This document shows, piece after piece, positions 23,642 to 38,400 of a stretch of DNA of 64,000 nt (position 1 is the first letter of the stretch; the number at the start of each line of letters is the position of its first letter). The DNA comes from Norana najaformis. Lineage: Eukaryota > Annelida > Clitellata > Crassiclitellata > Hormogastridae. Under the pieces are notes generated by a model. That model was not told the origin of the DNA. It worked only from the letters and a program-made list of their open reading frames with translations, and searched no databases. The position numbers and the translations under genes are program-made. The DNA is taken from contig OZ029913.1 of the NCBI GenBank assembly GCA_964023275.1, forward strand, positions 50,475,509 to 50,539,508, given 5' to 3'.

Positions 23642-24220
23642 TATTCACTCTATTTGTATCCTATTGCCCAGCCAAAAGTGAATCACCTAAATTCCATAAA
23701 TGGACCGCACAGCATAACCAAGATATTGAACAAGGCATTAGGCCTACAAATTGATTAAATTGATTGAATTTCAATTTATTTAAATTTAAAGTCGGTTGTA
23801 GAAGTGTAACCGTAGTTCAAGGATTGTGAAGGTTAGGGAAATGCATTCAGCTTTGCATCAGTAAGTCATGGGAAATTGGGCCGGGAGCGCCTCTGATGAG
23901 TTTTATCTTGAAGTGGCGCTTTATAAGTTTTTGATTACAATTATGAAGCCAACTTCTCTGAATCTTGATAAACAGGTTGTTTTGGTGTCCTGTTTGACAA
24001 TCCATTTGACCTGATTTGATCAGGCAAAGATAATCAGTTTTAACATCTTCATTCCATTTTAGGCCTACTGTAGAACCTGACCAATCAGTTCTCAGCCAGT
24101 GGCTTGCCTTTTATGTAGGCCTAATGCCTTGTTCAATATCTTGGTTATGCTGTGTGGTCCATTTATGGAATTTAGCTGATTCACTTTTGGCTAGGCAATA
24201 GGATACAAATAGAGTGAATA
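23642..24220. repeat. Inverted repeat, two 107-bp arms
   Basis: Left arm 23642-23748 is the reverse complement of 24114-24220 with about three mismatches. The arms begin TATTCACTCTATTTGTATCC and end AAGGCATTAGGCCTACA. The 365-bp spacer is unique and contains a LINE-like tail (GGCGCTTTATAAGTTTTTG at 23923). Confidence 0.9.
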
Positions 24221-24389
24221 ACTGAAATGAAAGTCTCAACTCACAGCTGGGCCACATATCAGTGTGTTGGTGGCAGTTGAGGCTACATGTGTTTAAATTT
24301 TAATCTTCTGATACAGTTGTCTGCTACAAGATTTCCAGAATACAGAATTTGCATATGGCATTCATTGCTGGCTGGAGGTAGATGCATAC

Positions 24390-24420
24390 ATATGTTAAAT
24401 AAATAAATAAATATATATTA
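24390..24420. repeat. Short AAAT/AT simple repeat
   Basis: AAATAAATAAATAAATATATAT near 24398-24418. Confidence 0.7.
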
Positions 24421-24802
24421 CTCATTGCTTACTGACTTAAGAATTATAATCGTATAATAGTAACCCATTTTCCTTTGGAGTCGCCTGGAATCAGATCTGG
24501 TCTCTCGTCTCCGAGGTACCTGTATCCGGAAGACTGAAATCTCCCGTTTTCTTAAAAGTGCTTCTTACAGCTTTTGCTAATTTTTGAGATTGAAAGAATG
24601 AAATTTATATAAACTTTTCATGAAAGTTTAAACTCATTTTGTCATTTTTTTCTTAACAAAACAGGAAAAAATCAAAACCATAAACAAAAGCAGCTTTTGG
24701 TTTGCATTGGTTGATGCTTTGCTTATCAGACACTGGAGCTGTAGAAGTTGCTGTTATTATTATATTTGATCATTTGTTATAAGAGGTGTCAACATATGAG
24801 TA

Positions 24803-24960
24803 ATTTGGTACTGGCGTAAGTTGGAAAGTAAATGGCAAGTCTTGTGATGCACTGGTACTATGTCCAGGACCTTGGGATTTGTCCACTGCCAGCTCAAGGG
24901 GCCTAAAGAAAAGGAAATCAGTGCCTTCTCTACATCTTACTCATGGGGTATTGGATACTT
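24803..24960 (+). mobile_element. SINE family C, partial copy
   Basis: Blocks GTCCAGGACCTTGGGATT, GCCAGCTCAA and GGCCTAAAGA match 35000-35095, the body of a longer copy with a tRNA-like head. The head is missing here. Confidence 0.65.
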
Positions 24961-25144
24961 TACTTTATATTGAGTCAAGAAATTATTTTGTTATTCTGTA
25001 TGCTTTATTGATGTTAACTGTTTCCCTCGCATAGATAGGTTTTTTCGCTTCCTCTAGATTTTATCTTTTGTGCTAAACAAATAATAACTTTTGCTAATGG
25101 TAATTCTTATTGTGTTAAACATGTTAACTGTAGAATAGGTAAAA

Positions 25145-28100
25145 ATGACGCAGCAGCTGGTGATGGGCATGCCTTCAAATCGACTGCCACTTCATTATTC
25201 ATGGACCATTCCAGGCACCAATGACAATGATCCTGTGTCACAAATATTTGACCAGTTCTGTGCAGCAGACACATTTCGAGGCATCTTGGAACTGTTTCAG
25301 CAGCTGTGTGATGCCACGGGTCTCTGTCCGACAGATCATGTCATCTTCTATGAGCAGCTGAAGACACGACTCATGTCATGGAAGGCACGGTCACTCTGGG
25401 CAAAATTGGACAAGAGAGCAATGAGCAGTGAATACAAAAGAGGATTGGCCTGTAACAGTACCAGGGTAAGTACACTTGTTTAGCCTTTTGATGCAAATGT
25501 TCTGTGTAGAAAATTAGAGTTCTGTTTTAAAAAGAAAGACCTCGAGAATTTGCACTCTAAATAACTAAACAATGTGTGGGATAATTTCCTGCTGCTGCAT
25601 TAGGTGTTTATGTATATATGTATCTGATAACTTATTCAGGACCTCACGAAGATGCTGCAAATTGGCTAGCTAAGATGAGCAAAGAATGTTTCTTGAGCCA
25701 TTTGTTCATAGCAGAAGAATTTGCATTTTCCATGAGCGATTGTTCCAGAAGGATGGTCCAATGCACAGGAAAGCACGTGGTGCCTGAGTCATTTTACAGT
25801 AGCACGTAACTATCAGATCGCCATGCACCGCAGAACGCAGCGTTTGTTGACCTGGCTGGCTCAGGACAGGAACAAGGAGCTCCCTGATGTATCCTGGGGC
25901 TGAGCCATCTATCAAGGCCCACCCTTTGAGGATAACCATGAATGTAACGTAACATCTTTCCTCACTTGGGAGCCAATGCATCGTCTCTATTTGGGCGATG
26001 GTTCAACGTATGGTGTACCTTTTAAGAACCTCTCAGAAGTCCTGAAGCTTGGCTGTTGAACAGATCCAAAAGACAGGCTGAAGATAGGATCGTTTAAATA
26101 GATAGATAAGATAGATAGACAGATAGTTTAAGATAGGCTGAAATTGCATCGTGAGCTGATTCTGGGGAGCAATTTTCACTGGAAGCTTGTTTTCAAAGGA
26201 TAGTCATATGCACGGGAAAGTGTGACATGATTGAGTTGTCCTGTAGGAGAGTATTGTCGCATGTACTGCTCATCTGAGAATATTGCAGGTTGTCTGCAGT
26301 TTCAAAAGCACAGTTGAGGATAGAATGTAGCTGAAATGTTTGGAATGTCTTTGCATCAGTCCCAGCACATCAGGATGGAGTGATGATGACTGTTTATTTT
26401 ATTCTCTACTAGTAACTTGAAAATGCTGTCCTCTGCCTTAGGAATGAACTCTTGCTTTATATGTGTATTTAGGTATTAATAATTGGAGCTGGTCCTTGTG
26501 GCCTTCGTGTTGCCATAGAAATGGCACTTTTGGGTGCAAAGGCTGTGATAGTTGAGAAGCGCGATAGTTTCTCTCGTAATAACGTTCTTCATCTGTGGCC
26601 TTTCGTCATTCATGACCTCAAGACTCTTGGAGCTAAAAAGTTTTTTGGCAAGTTTTGTGCTGGATCCATTGACCATATCAGTGAGTTTTGTGCTTTTGGA
26701 ATAAATAGTAGTAAAATTAAATTCCATCATTTCTTGAAATGATGAAATGAGTCTTTAATTATTTTTGTTTAGAAATTTGTTTGATTATCTTAATTTTCTA
26801 TATTCTTTTTTGAACATATGTACCAAGAGTATTTTGTACACTGTACCATTTAGTTTTGGGATAATGCTTTTATTTTCTTATTAGTTTAGAATTTATGACT
26901 GGTGTGTTTAGATGAGAATATTTTATTATCTATTCTCTTCTTGTAAATATAATAAACACTGGATTTGTATGATGAAAAAATATGATGAAAATATAAGTCC
27001 CTGTGTAAAGTATGAAACTTTGCAGCTGGTTTTTTCAGGTATTCGAACACTTCAGTGCATTCTTTTGAAAGTTGCACTTCTTTTGGGTATAGAAGTGTAC
27101 CCAGAAGTTTCCTTTGAAGGATTTGTTGAACCTCATTTAGGAGAAACAATGGAAAGTAAGTGTCGTCATCATTCTCATCATCTGATCATCTTTCTCTTCT
27201 GTTGTCAGAAAAAGTTATTGTTAAATGGCATAATCCTTCATCAGTGCTAACAGATGCTTTTTAGAGATTCTTAGTAAGGCACATTGTCAGTGTCTAGTTA
27301 CATTATTGAATTTATACCACCAGTTTCATTGGCCATTTTCACAAATAAGTGAAATATTGGCAAAACAGCTAATTATTGGACACAAGTTTATGAACTGATT
27401 CATCACCAAAATGTGGTTTCCTAATCTTAATCATCCTAATCATCATTGTTGACAGCATCAGCATCTTTGTCAATCATTATCGGTAGGGTCAATTCTTGTT
27501 AAATAATGTCATAATGAAATTGATAACCTTTTATAAGTTCTGGTTTCAATGTCGTCTATCAGACAATGGTTGGCGTGCTAAGGTCTCTCCAGCAAACCAT
27601 CCAATCTCAGAATTCATCTTTGACGTCTGCTTCAGTGCTGATGGAAAGCGTAACACAATGACGGGTAAACACAGAAATTTAACATGTATGGATTTATCTG
27701 GACTCCCATGAATTTCTGTCTAACAGGTCTGAAAAGATGGAACTTGGAGAGTAAGCCAAAGATTTTTTTATTGAGATGGGCAAGAGAGTAATGCATCACC
27801 TCTGTAAGTGTATATACAGTAGCAAATGGCCAGGATGTCATGATGGGCTGCCATTTAGGTGAAAGACTTCAAAATTATTTGAACCTTTTGCATGACATGA
27901 TAGATCTCAAGCCAGGCATCTCCAGGTAAAGTTGTCATGCAGTAAATTTTGCAGAGGCATTTTTTAAATTTCCTAAAGCAGAAGGAAAGTGAGAAATTTG
28001 CACAGATGTTCACTTTATTGACATCTGAGTATTGCTAGCTTAGTGCTTTGAGCTCTGTGTTGCTAGGTAATTATTGCGTGATGATACGGTTCAGCGATGA

Positions 28101-31100
28101 ATGCAGCCAGCGATTCTCATGAAAATATATCAAACACATGGATCTATGATATTGACAAGCAGGCTGACCCTTTTCAGAATATTTTTTGACCAGCGTTTAT
28201 CTGAGTCTGGCAAAAATCATACCCTCACAGAAGCAGTGTCACCCAACAGTTGCTGGTATCACTTTCGTTATTGTTTGAAAAAGTTGGATAAATCTTTAGC
28301 ATTGCTTACAGTACTGTTGGTCGTGCTACTCGTAAACATGTAAAATTCTAATCATATGCCAGATTTCATCTTTGTTCACCATCATAGTCATGAAATGTGA
28401 ACATAAAACGAATAAGATCGACGACTTTTCAGGTCTGATATATCCGCTACTGTTCAGTGTTTGTATAAATGACCAATGGGAAAATTGTAGCTTATTTATC
28501 GCCCTAATTAATGGTAAACTTACTTACATAGGATGAATGCTAGTTTCCTAACTTCCAAGTGATTTTGTAAGTGCATGTATGATGTCACAGTTTTGTTCCT
28601 GTAGAATGCACAGAAGATATTCTGATGTCTCAATTTTCCATCTGTGGCATGCAAAGGGTTAAGCAGCCTTCTTGACGAGCTAGTATAATTATCAGGGAGT
28701 TCGATGGATAGTGAAAAAACTGTTAAAACCTGGCTGTTATATACTGTATAAAAGTTTTTTTGCAGTTGTATGTTTTATGGTTTGGACATAGAATAAAACT
28801 AAAACTCGAGTTGTTTATGTTGTTTAATTAAGAGTTCAAAAGAAAGGAGCTTCGTGGAAAATTAGCCATTGGAATAACTGCCAACTTTATCAACCGTAAG
28901 ACTCAGGCAGAGGCATCTGTTGAGGAGATAAGTGGTGTGGCATACATATTTAATCAAAAGTTCTTCAAAGATCTCCATGAAAAAGCAGGAGTTGATCTTG
29001 AAAACATTGTCTACTACAAGGATGAAACTCACTACTTTGTCATGACAGCAAAGAAGCGCAGTCTACTTCACAAAGGGGTTCTGCTGCAGGTCTGGCTTTT
29101 AGTAAACTCTTAATATCTGTTTTGTTGCTTATATGTGTGTGTTTTAATAGCACTTTCCAGCATAGCAGTGTATTTGATTATGCATGGAAATTCTAGACAA
29201 ACGCCATTATGCATCTGAAGACCATTTACAACATGTTCACAGCTGACCAGTTAGACATTGACAAACCATTATTATTTATGACTGTAAATTAAGAAATTTT
29301 TACTGACTTTGCTGTCATCTTTAATCATCAATGTCAGTATCATCATCAATGTTGTCATTATCTACAATTGCAATTAATGCCTGCCTCATACTGTAATTAA
29401 CTCCTCAAAGCTGCAGAGGAAGTGATTGAATTAGAGAAGAGTAAATCTTGTAGTCTCAGTGTGGTTCTGCATAGTCTCGTGCATCCCTGTCATCATCACA
29501 TTTATCTGTGGCATGCCCCACCTCGGAGCATTGCCATTTCTACAACATGTTGCCAGCCATCTCTACTCTAGGCTCGTCTTCCGGCCAGACGTAGTCCGAA
29601 GTTCAATAGGCGCAGGTCAGACTCCACTGCTTGTGTCCAAGTGTGGTGAGAGTGTCTAGCCAGTCTCTTTCAGCCTTTTGGGGAGGCAAGAAGCAGCTTG
29701 CAGAGCTCTGGCATGGTCCTGTTTGCTGTACACTCTGGAAGCCAGTAGGCATGTTGCAGTTGTCAATGTGTAAACCCGATATTCAATGTGCAGACAAACT
29801 GCCGTTAGAAGCAGAACACTGTGCTCAGACTTTTTGATTAGACTATTATTTAATGTGATAGGATGTTGATGTTGATGATTTACAAACATGATGATTGAAG
29901 TTATTGGGATTTTTATGAATCGTATAGGATTATGATGATCCAGAATTACTGCTGTCGAAAGCGAATGTCGACATGGATGCACTGCTGAGTTATGCTCATG
30001 AAGCAGCTGATTATTCAACCAGTTGTCGTCTGCCGAGCCTTGACTTTGCTCCGAATCATTTGGGTCAGCCAGATGTTGATATGTTTGACTTCACTTCCAT
30101 GTTTGCTGCAGAACATGCCTGTCGTGTTGTTGAAAGACAAGGTCACAAGCTTCTCATTGGCCTTGTTGGTGATACTTTGCTCGAGGTAGGGTGTTTACAG
30201 TTATATGTAAAAGAGCAGCTTTATAAGGACTAGAAAATTACTTGGCGGCTGCGTTGTAACTGTTGCTAATCACAGGTCATGGCTGTGATTGTTATTTTCT
30301 CTATCATGAGAATCAGAAGACTTTAATTTATTTGTTTCTGCTTCATTTTGCTACTCGTGATACAGTTAATCTCATGAGCATATGCAGAACTGAAAGAAAT
30401 GAAGAAATAGAAATAAAGGGAGCAATACTACAATGCGTATGGACTTTAATGTAAACTCTTATAAAACACCACCACTGAACAGCTTTGTATTGCACCATCA
30501 ACTGGAGAATTATCTGTCTTGGGGTGCTTTGACAGTTCATTTCATTTTTCATCTGATTTTTCATTTCATTTTTTATTTATTGTTTCCAATGAGAACTTCA
30601 TCAGATATCTCCCACTTTCAGTATTGTAATGATACACAGGTGGGTTGTGGTCTGATACATTCCAAAATGTTTTCAACTGGCCTTTATCACATGCTGGCTG
30701 GTACAATATAATATCGGCCCTTTAATATGGAGGCTGAACATGCTGTTGGTAACTCTAGATTTCAAGTTCTTCAAAAGTCCTCTTCAGATAAGAGTTACCA
30801 AATACTGAATGATAAATCTCTTGTTTAGCCAACATGAATGTTAAAAATACAGACTTAAAATCAGATAAATTGTTTACTATGCAGTTCAGTTTATGTCTGC
30901 AATTGTTTCATGTGGTTAAAAGTAACCAGTAGATATAGTTCAGAGTGGGACGTGGTGGTGTAGTGGTATGGTCGTTGCCTCGTTACCGGAAGGTCACGGG
31001 TTCGAATCTGCCTTAAGCCACTGCGTAGCGACCTTCGACAAGTTGCTCACCTGCAATTGTCTGTGAGGAAGGCAATGGGAAAACACCTCACTCGTCTCAT

Positions 31101-32468
31101 CCCCGGGTGGCATAAAGTCAATGGACCTGCCTTCGGGCAGAAAACTCATCATCATCATCATAGTTCAGATAATAAATCAAATGATTTACTGCAAACATAT
31201 TGACATAAAAGGATGCTGGTTCCTAAACTGACAGCAGCTTAAGTAAGAGCATCCCATAATGTCACATCATTCATGTTTAAGTTAATCCTATGTATAAGTG
31301 AACCCTCTAACTATTGAATTCTAGCATTGTCAGAATATTTTTGACTTGTATACGAGTGTTTATGGAAATTTTTTATTTTTAGCTTACAATTGGGTTTTTC
31401 TTTCAGCCCTTTTGGCCAACTGGTTCTGGTTGTGCGCGAGGTTTCCTAGGTGCCTTGGATGGTGCCTGGATGGTGCGGAGCTGGGCGTCGGGTGAGATGA
31501 GTGCACTGGACGTCATAGCTGAGAGAGAAAGTGTCTACCAACTTCTTTCTCAGACTAAGTCAGAGAATTTGAGCAAGAACTGTGAAAACTATACTATCGA
31601 CCCAAACACAAGGTCAGCACTTTGACCATTTTGCCCTTTTTCTTCTGTTTTTAAATGCACTTGCAGAGAATTTCAACACATTATAGATCTATTGCTGCAC
31701 AAAATATTTCTGTTGTAAAGTTCGTAACCCAGTTTCTAATCATTTGCACTCCTGTCTCAGTTATTTGTTGTGTATTTGGAAACATTATGGCATTCAGTGG
31801 CCATGATTTGGAATTGAGCAGTTTATAGTTGGTTACATTTGAGTTGAACCTGCAGCATCATATAGATAAATTTCATCTGGTGCTTGCCTCAGTTTTGTCT
31901 AATCATTTAGTCCTGGGAGTCTTCTGTAATTTTGAGAGCACTGACATTGACTGTCAGCTGAGAAGACTGTTCTTAGGATTGTTTTGTTGGCAGAGGCCAT
32001 CATGTATCTACAAAACCCATTGACTGGGAATAAGGGGTCAACCATCCATTGAGGGGGGTCTTTTGTTTACCTAAGGTGAGGTAAACCTTTTAAAGCTTTG
32101 AATTGTTTTTTATTCATGTTTGAAAAATTCCAAGTTTGTGTTGCAAAGCATGAGTGGAAACCAACTTAGAATTAATAAAAGGACTCATACTGGTGTGTAA
32201 TATATAAGATTTCTGATCTGATCTGTTATCATAATGCACAAGGCATCAGTCAATGGGTAATAGTTTCATTGTGTAATTCATGTTGGGTTATTTTGTTAAT
32301 TAGGTGATTAGGCTTACGTGATGATAAACACTGAGTCATTTCTTTGCATTTGCAGATATCCCAATCTTCAGATGCAGTTTTATAAGCCATACCAAGTGCA
32401 GTCATTGTATGACGGCAACGGAGGATTCAACATCATTCAAATATATAAAAGACAGAATTCTCGTTATG
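25145..32468 (+). CDS. MICAL: MICAL exons 1-8: FAD monooxygenase domain
   Basis: Eight exons code the p-hydroxybenzoate-hydroxylase-like domain. The GxGxxG motif is GAGPCG in exon 2 (26485-26502). Exon 5 carries [14 protein letters not shown] and [17 protein letters not shown], a signature block of MICALs. Exons 6-7 join as [20 protein letters not shown], the GD motif that binds FAD ribose. Exon 7 ends with [10 protein letters not shown] and exon 8 opens with YPNLQMQF, as in vertebrate MICALs. Confidence 0.93.
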
Positions 32469-35400
32469 GTAGGAAACTGCTCCTTTGCCTCTTCTTCTTG
32501 TGGTTCTCTGCCCTCTAGGCAGGTTCATACGTCCAATGGCGCCATTCTTCACGGTGCTGAGCATCTCTTTTCAGTCCGCTGTATCCATCCGTGATCATCC
32601 AGTCCAGCAACATCTGTCTAGGTCTTCCTCTTGTTTTTCGTCCCTCCATTCTTCCCTCGATAATAGTTCTTACGAGTGAGTCCCCCTCCTTTGCCTACAT
32701 TTACTTATTTACAAGTATATCACCTTTTAAGAACCAATCAATGGCTCTCCTGGCTATCCCAAATAATGTTCAAGTTCTGAATGTATGACATATCTATGTG
32801 TTGTCAAATGTTGTGCACATAGCTCTACACTTGCAGTCTTTACCATTGTAGTATGTCAATACCATTGAGAGGTTTGTTAAAATGCCCTGTACAGATGTCT
32901 AGTTATGTACATGCATGCTGCAGACATACATACGTACATATATTCATGTGTAAATATAAATGAAGCAGAAGAGTTGAGGATAAGGTTATTCTTTTTGTAA
33001 ATTTTGTTTCCGTATCCCATTTTGTTTCATTCAGGCAGTTACTGTATAAATGCAGATTTACGCTCTTTCCACATATGACAGTTCTTGATATGGTTTCCAA
33101 AGATGGAATTATAATGAGTTGCTAGTGTACTTCCTGAGTAATTTTTACCGTATTTTTATGACTACAAATCGCACCTTTATTTAAGACACAGTGATGCAAA
33201 ATGGCAAATGTTTAGTAAAAACAGTACATTAGACAAACTGTTATTAAAGTCATAGCTTCAATTTTCTGTTGGGTCTGAAATACAAGTAACTGTATCTGGC
33301 AAAGTTACCTATATAATTCTTAGATACACTGTTGCTTGGTAAAATTCTGTTTGCACTTTTAAAGTAAAGACTTGCAACACTTGTTGTTTAACATCTTCTT
33401 TTTTATATTTTGGCCGGTGCCATTGTAGTATGATTAATCTCACCAAATGGAACTAAAGATACTAAATGTGGAAAGATACTACATGTAGCACTGCATTTAA
33501 AACAAGCCAGTTAATATATCTTAGTTTGTATGGGTTTGTTTTAATTGAAATAGAATGCTTCATATAAATAATTTGATAATATTCATTTAAGTCATCCCAG
33601 ATGACTGCTGCATGCAAGGCAGAGCAATTGCATAGCTGGTAAATTTGCAGTTGCTGCACACGACTTGCCCTAAACATGCCCCAAAGGCCACGCATTGTTA
33701 AGTAGCACCACTAAGGTAAATTAGGATATTATTATTGTTATTAAGAAAATTTGTAACACGTGCAATATCACACAGAATGTGAGTCTGAGGTGCAGTTAGC
33801 AGTTGCCATCTTAAATGCAGTTAGATACCCAGATGTTTGAAAGCCATAGAGAAATAGTGAGTTAGGAGATGAAGTAACGTGTTTCTTGATCGGTTTAAGG
33901 AAGAGATGTTGAAGAATATTAGAAATGTTATAAACTGAAATTGGAAATAGGTCTAAGGTTTGAGAGGTTGTTTGTGTCAGGCATAACTAATGTTGATTGC
34001 TGATTTTTTGACAAAAAAATGAAGCAAATTCAGAACTTAGTTTCTGGATCTATTGTTCTGAGCATTTACAGTTGACAGGCTAATTGAGTTGATTAAGCTA
34101 ATTGTGCCCCTCCCACTTCTGCTGAGCTGCTGTATCGGCCATAGATGGCTACCAGCCCAAACAGTGTAGTACCCCAAGGCAGTTGGGTGTAGGCTGTTTA
34201 TTGCTTTAAGTAATGGCTGCAAACAGAAGATTGTAATTTAACCAGAAGCATAAACTGTCCAAATCATGATTACTGTGGCCCTTTACATTGCAATGTGGCC
34301 TTTTAATGTAATAGGACACTATCGTTAGGGAGCTGGCTTCAGTGCTAGTGCATTCACATCAGACAGTTTACGTCTTTGAGCTTTCTAAATTTTTTTAAAG
34401 TTCATACTTAAGTCTCCTCTTTCAATAAGATGAATGCCTAGAAGTTCATGTTAAAAACCGCTGCTTAAGTTTTTTGTGCGGTCTGTCCTCCCTGTTTGTT
34501 TGTTCAAGTCTGAACTTGGGGATTAGTCTATTTCTGGATCAGATTCAGTCCTTATCCTACGTACATGATAGTCTTTTCTTTCTTGTGACAGATTCCTTGC
34601 GCAAACGTCGGGCTTTGTTGCAATGGTTTCAGAAGAAATTGGAATCATATGAGAACCTTGTGAGAGTGGTTGATTTGACTGCATCATGGCGATCTGGGCT
34701 GGCACTTTGTGCCTTTATTCACAGACACAGGCCCCACTTGTTGTAAGATTCATTTAAATACCAGAACTTATGTTAACCTAGTAGTCAAATTTATGCCTCT
34801 TGTTTTAGCAAAATACAAAGGTTCTGGAGTTCATACTGTTTCTTATGTGACGTGATGCTCCGTTCGGTTAGTGCACTGGGTCTGCAATTGAAAGTTTGTG
34901 AGTTCGTGCTGGCTGAACAGATTCTGACCTTGGGCAAGGTGTTTGCACACACATGTCGCTGTGACCAAGCAGTGTAATTTGTTACCAGCATAAACTGTGG
35001 AGTACATGGTAAATGGCAAATTTTGCAATGTACTGGGCCCATGTCCAGGACCTTGGGATTCGTCTGTTGCCAGCTCAAAGGCCAAAGAGCAGGAAATGTG
35101 AGCCTCCGCACATTCCATTAGTGACATGCGCACTTTTTTCTTGTCCAAAGTCTGGATTGTTTGGGTTTTAATAACACTGTTTATGTGTGATTGTATGTGT
35201 TTGAATATTTCTTAGCACTTTTTCAAGAACCTGCTGCTGCATGATAGGCGTATGAATTTGCATGGTTTTCTATTTACTAGTAGCCTTTGATGTCCAGTTG
35301 GGAAGGTAAAAGTTTCTGCTTATAGGAAATAGTCTTTACCTGCACTGCACAGTTTTAATGTTCCTGATCCTGATGCTGTGTTATCTGACTTTTATTTTTC

Positions 35401-38400
35401 ATTCATTAGAGATGTATTTGCTCTGGATCCTAATCAAGTTGAGTCAAATAATCAGCTGGTAAGCACAACTTTTTCTGAATAACTTAACTTCTTTTTATGT
35501 CATTTTGTAACGTAAATCTCTTAAATTTATAAGACCCTCACAAAAGCCGCATCAGGGAGACCAACTTATTCACCAAATCAAGTCCACAAGATCCAGGTGT
35601 TTGGTTGATTTTGGTGCCAGGAGGGCAGAATCTGGGGCTCAAGCCGGGAAGACAACGTGGTTCAGTTGGAAAGGCATAACCTATTGTTGAATGCCACAAC
35701 ATTCCTAATCCATGAGTCTCATTGGTTGGCTTACATAACGGAACTATTTGTTCTGGTTTTGAGCCATTCAGGGTGCCAAGCGCTTCACACTTCTCACTTT
35801 CATACGGCAACTCGAGCACAACACACATTCTCGTGTTTGTTTCACCTGACTTTGTTAAAGTTACGTTCTTTAATTTTCTTACTTAGGTCTCGTAGAGAGC
35901 TATGTTCACAACGCTTTTGAGACATCCTTAAATGGTGTTATTAAATGTTTAAAATAAATGCACGAATATATACATGCATACCAGTTAAACTTGTCATAGT
36001 GTGTAACGATATGACTGATTATGTTCTTAAGCTGTTAAATTCATGGCAGGTGCATTAGGGCATTGAAAGGTTACATTCTGGTTTCTTCACATTCTTCTGA
36101 AAATGTTAATATTCAGTCACTTCATAAGCAAGACTGTATGGAAAGTTTTGTATTTCTCTGTGAAATAATAAATTTTCAGTTACTCTCATTGTATTACAGT
36201 GTATTGCGTTACAATGTGACAAAATACGTCACATTGCAGTGCAATGTGACATAATGTATATAATACAACTGATATTTTCTAAAGACACTCTTAATAATAA
36301 TGATAAACGTTCAGCTGATTATGAGTGATTCAGTTGGTTTGTTTATGTTCTTGTGACTAGGCATTTGATATCCTTGAGAAGCACTGTAACATTTTGCCTG
36401 TTGCTACCGGTCATCAGATGGCAAAGTGGGAGGTTCCAGATGAACAGATGATGGTGTCTTATCTTTCAAGTGTTCAAGATTTTTTCAAACAAGAAAATCC
36501 TTACTTTGCAAGAGGTAAAACAGGTAAAAAGTTTAAACACTGTAAGAACTTTATAATACAGTGTTCAAATTATTTAATTCAGCATGCAAAATTGGATTTA
36601 GTGTTTGGTACTTTGCTTCATCATCCCACTGTTTTCAGTATTTATATAGAGCCTTTAAGCCTTAGGATCTCATTTCCCAATGACTGGTCTGGTAATGAAT
36701 GTACACCAGAGCCTCACTATAACACACATTGATCTAATGTGAATTCAGGTGTAAGACAGTCGCAGCCATCCATTCCACATTTGCTTATGCACACCTGTGA
36801 TCTTTGGAAGACAGACTCATATAGCACATACACCTCACTGTGCTGATCCTGCTTTTCTTGTTGTTTCCTGAGCTAATAGTTGCTGTAAACAGTTGTGTAG
36901 TTGGTGTAAACAGTTGTGTAATATACCAAGTTAGCTCCTGCACCGCGTCGACGTATTTCTATGCAATTTTCACTGGCAGAAAACTTTCTATGGTATATAT
37001 GAGAATTTTATTTATTACCGTTTGCATAGTTGTATCATTGAAATAATTTATTTAATTCTCTAGAACATTTGCTAGACCTAAATCGCTAGACAATGTAAGA
37101 GAAGGACGAAGATGAAGTCGATGATCTTCCAACATCAAGTGCGGCCATAGCTGGCTTAGAGATGGTTTGAAAAATAAGATATTTAGCCTATAAAAATCAT
37201 GCAGATATGATGTCTGTTGCATTTTGCTCAGTGGAAGCAGCTCAGCAGCAAGAAGCAAACACAACTTACCAATTCTCTCCTAATAAAACCTAAACTTCAT
37301 TGGTTTATCTGCTTGAATCAGATCTTCAAATAAAGCAAGAATCTCTTTATTGTGTATTGTCTTTTTTGAATTATTTGATCTAGAACAATCTGTGGCAAAT
37401 AAATTTATCTATGGCATTCTATATGCACAGCCAGGAATTCATGGCACCTTAAAGCAGAAAATCAAAACAAAGAATATGAAGCATTCAACTGAAATTATTT
37501 AAAAATTGCTTCCATTAAAAATGCAATTTTGAATTAAATGAAATATTCGGGCAGTCCTTCATATGACATCCATGGCAAGTATCTTGTAGGCTTGTTTTTC
37601 ATGGCCATACCAAGTTCGTAATGCTTTCGTTAGCCTGCTACAACCTGCAAATACACAGCTGCATAGACATGTACATGGTTGCAAAATACCATTTCATTTT
37701 CACGAGGCCCTCACCATAACACGGCACTTGATATGGATCCCAAAAACTGCGTTATCGCAAGGGGCCGGTGTAATTGTAAATTAACAAATTTATAAAGCAC
37801 TATTGTTGTTCAGCAACAGATTGCACTACGTGTAGCTGTTGTTTCTTTGAATCTAAATGCAAAAACTGGAAAGGGTCCTAAGATTGGCCAGTATTTAAAT
37901 GTACACACTATCTAAATGGTATACCTATGCTAACTGTACAAAGGAAGTAACATAACTGGTTATCTCAAACAGATACATAGCCATTAAGCTGATTTTGTGT
38001 CAAGATGGGTTCAAGTCTAATTCTGTAAGTTAATTCAGAGCATCCAAATATAGGCATTAAGAAATTTAACTTTGCAATTTAACTGTTGCTTTTATTACAG
38101 TGGAAAGAAAGTTTTCATTTAGTGAAAGAGCAGTTCACATGGGTTTCACACAGAGTCATAAGAAAAAGGTAAAATTTCGTGAAACATTTTTGCTAAAATC
38201 AGATCATAAGATTTAGTTGACTCTTCAATTTAAAACTCGATGTACTGTTGTCGAATAAAAATCAGTTTGTTATCATGATATTGTTTCTTTGAATCCTACT
38301 GATTTTGAATACGATTTCTATCCTCTGCCATCGTTGCAAGTGAGATGACCAAAGGCTTTCTTTACATTTATTAGCCTTTAGCAACAAAACAGATGTAGAC

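Noticed and set aside
30945..31020. Functional tRNA gene
   Set aside because: Has A and B boxes but continues into a SINE body with tail and target duplication.
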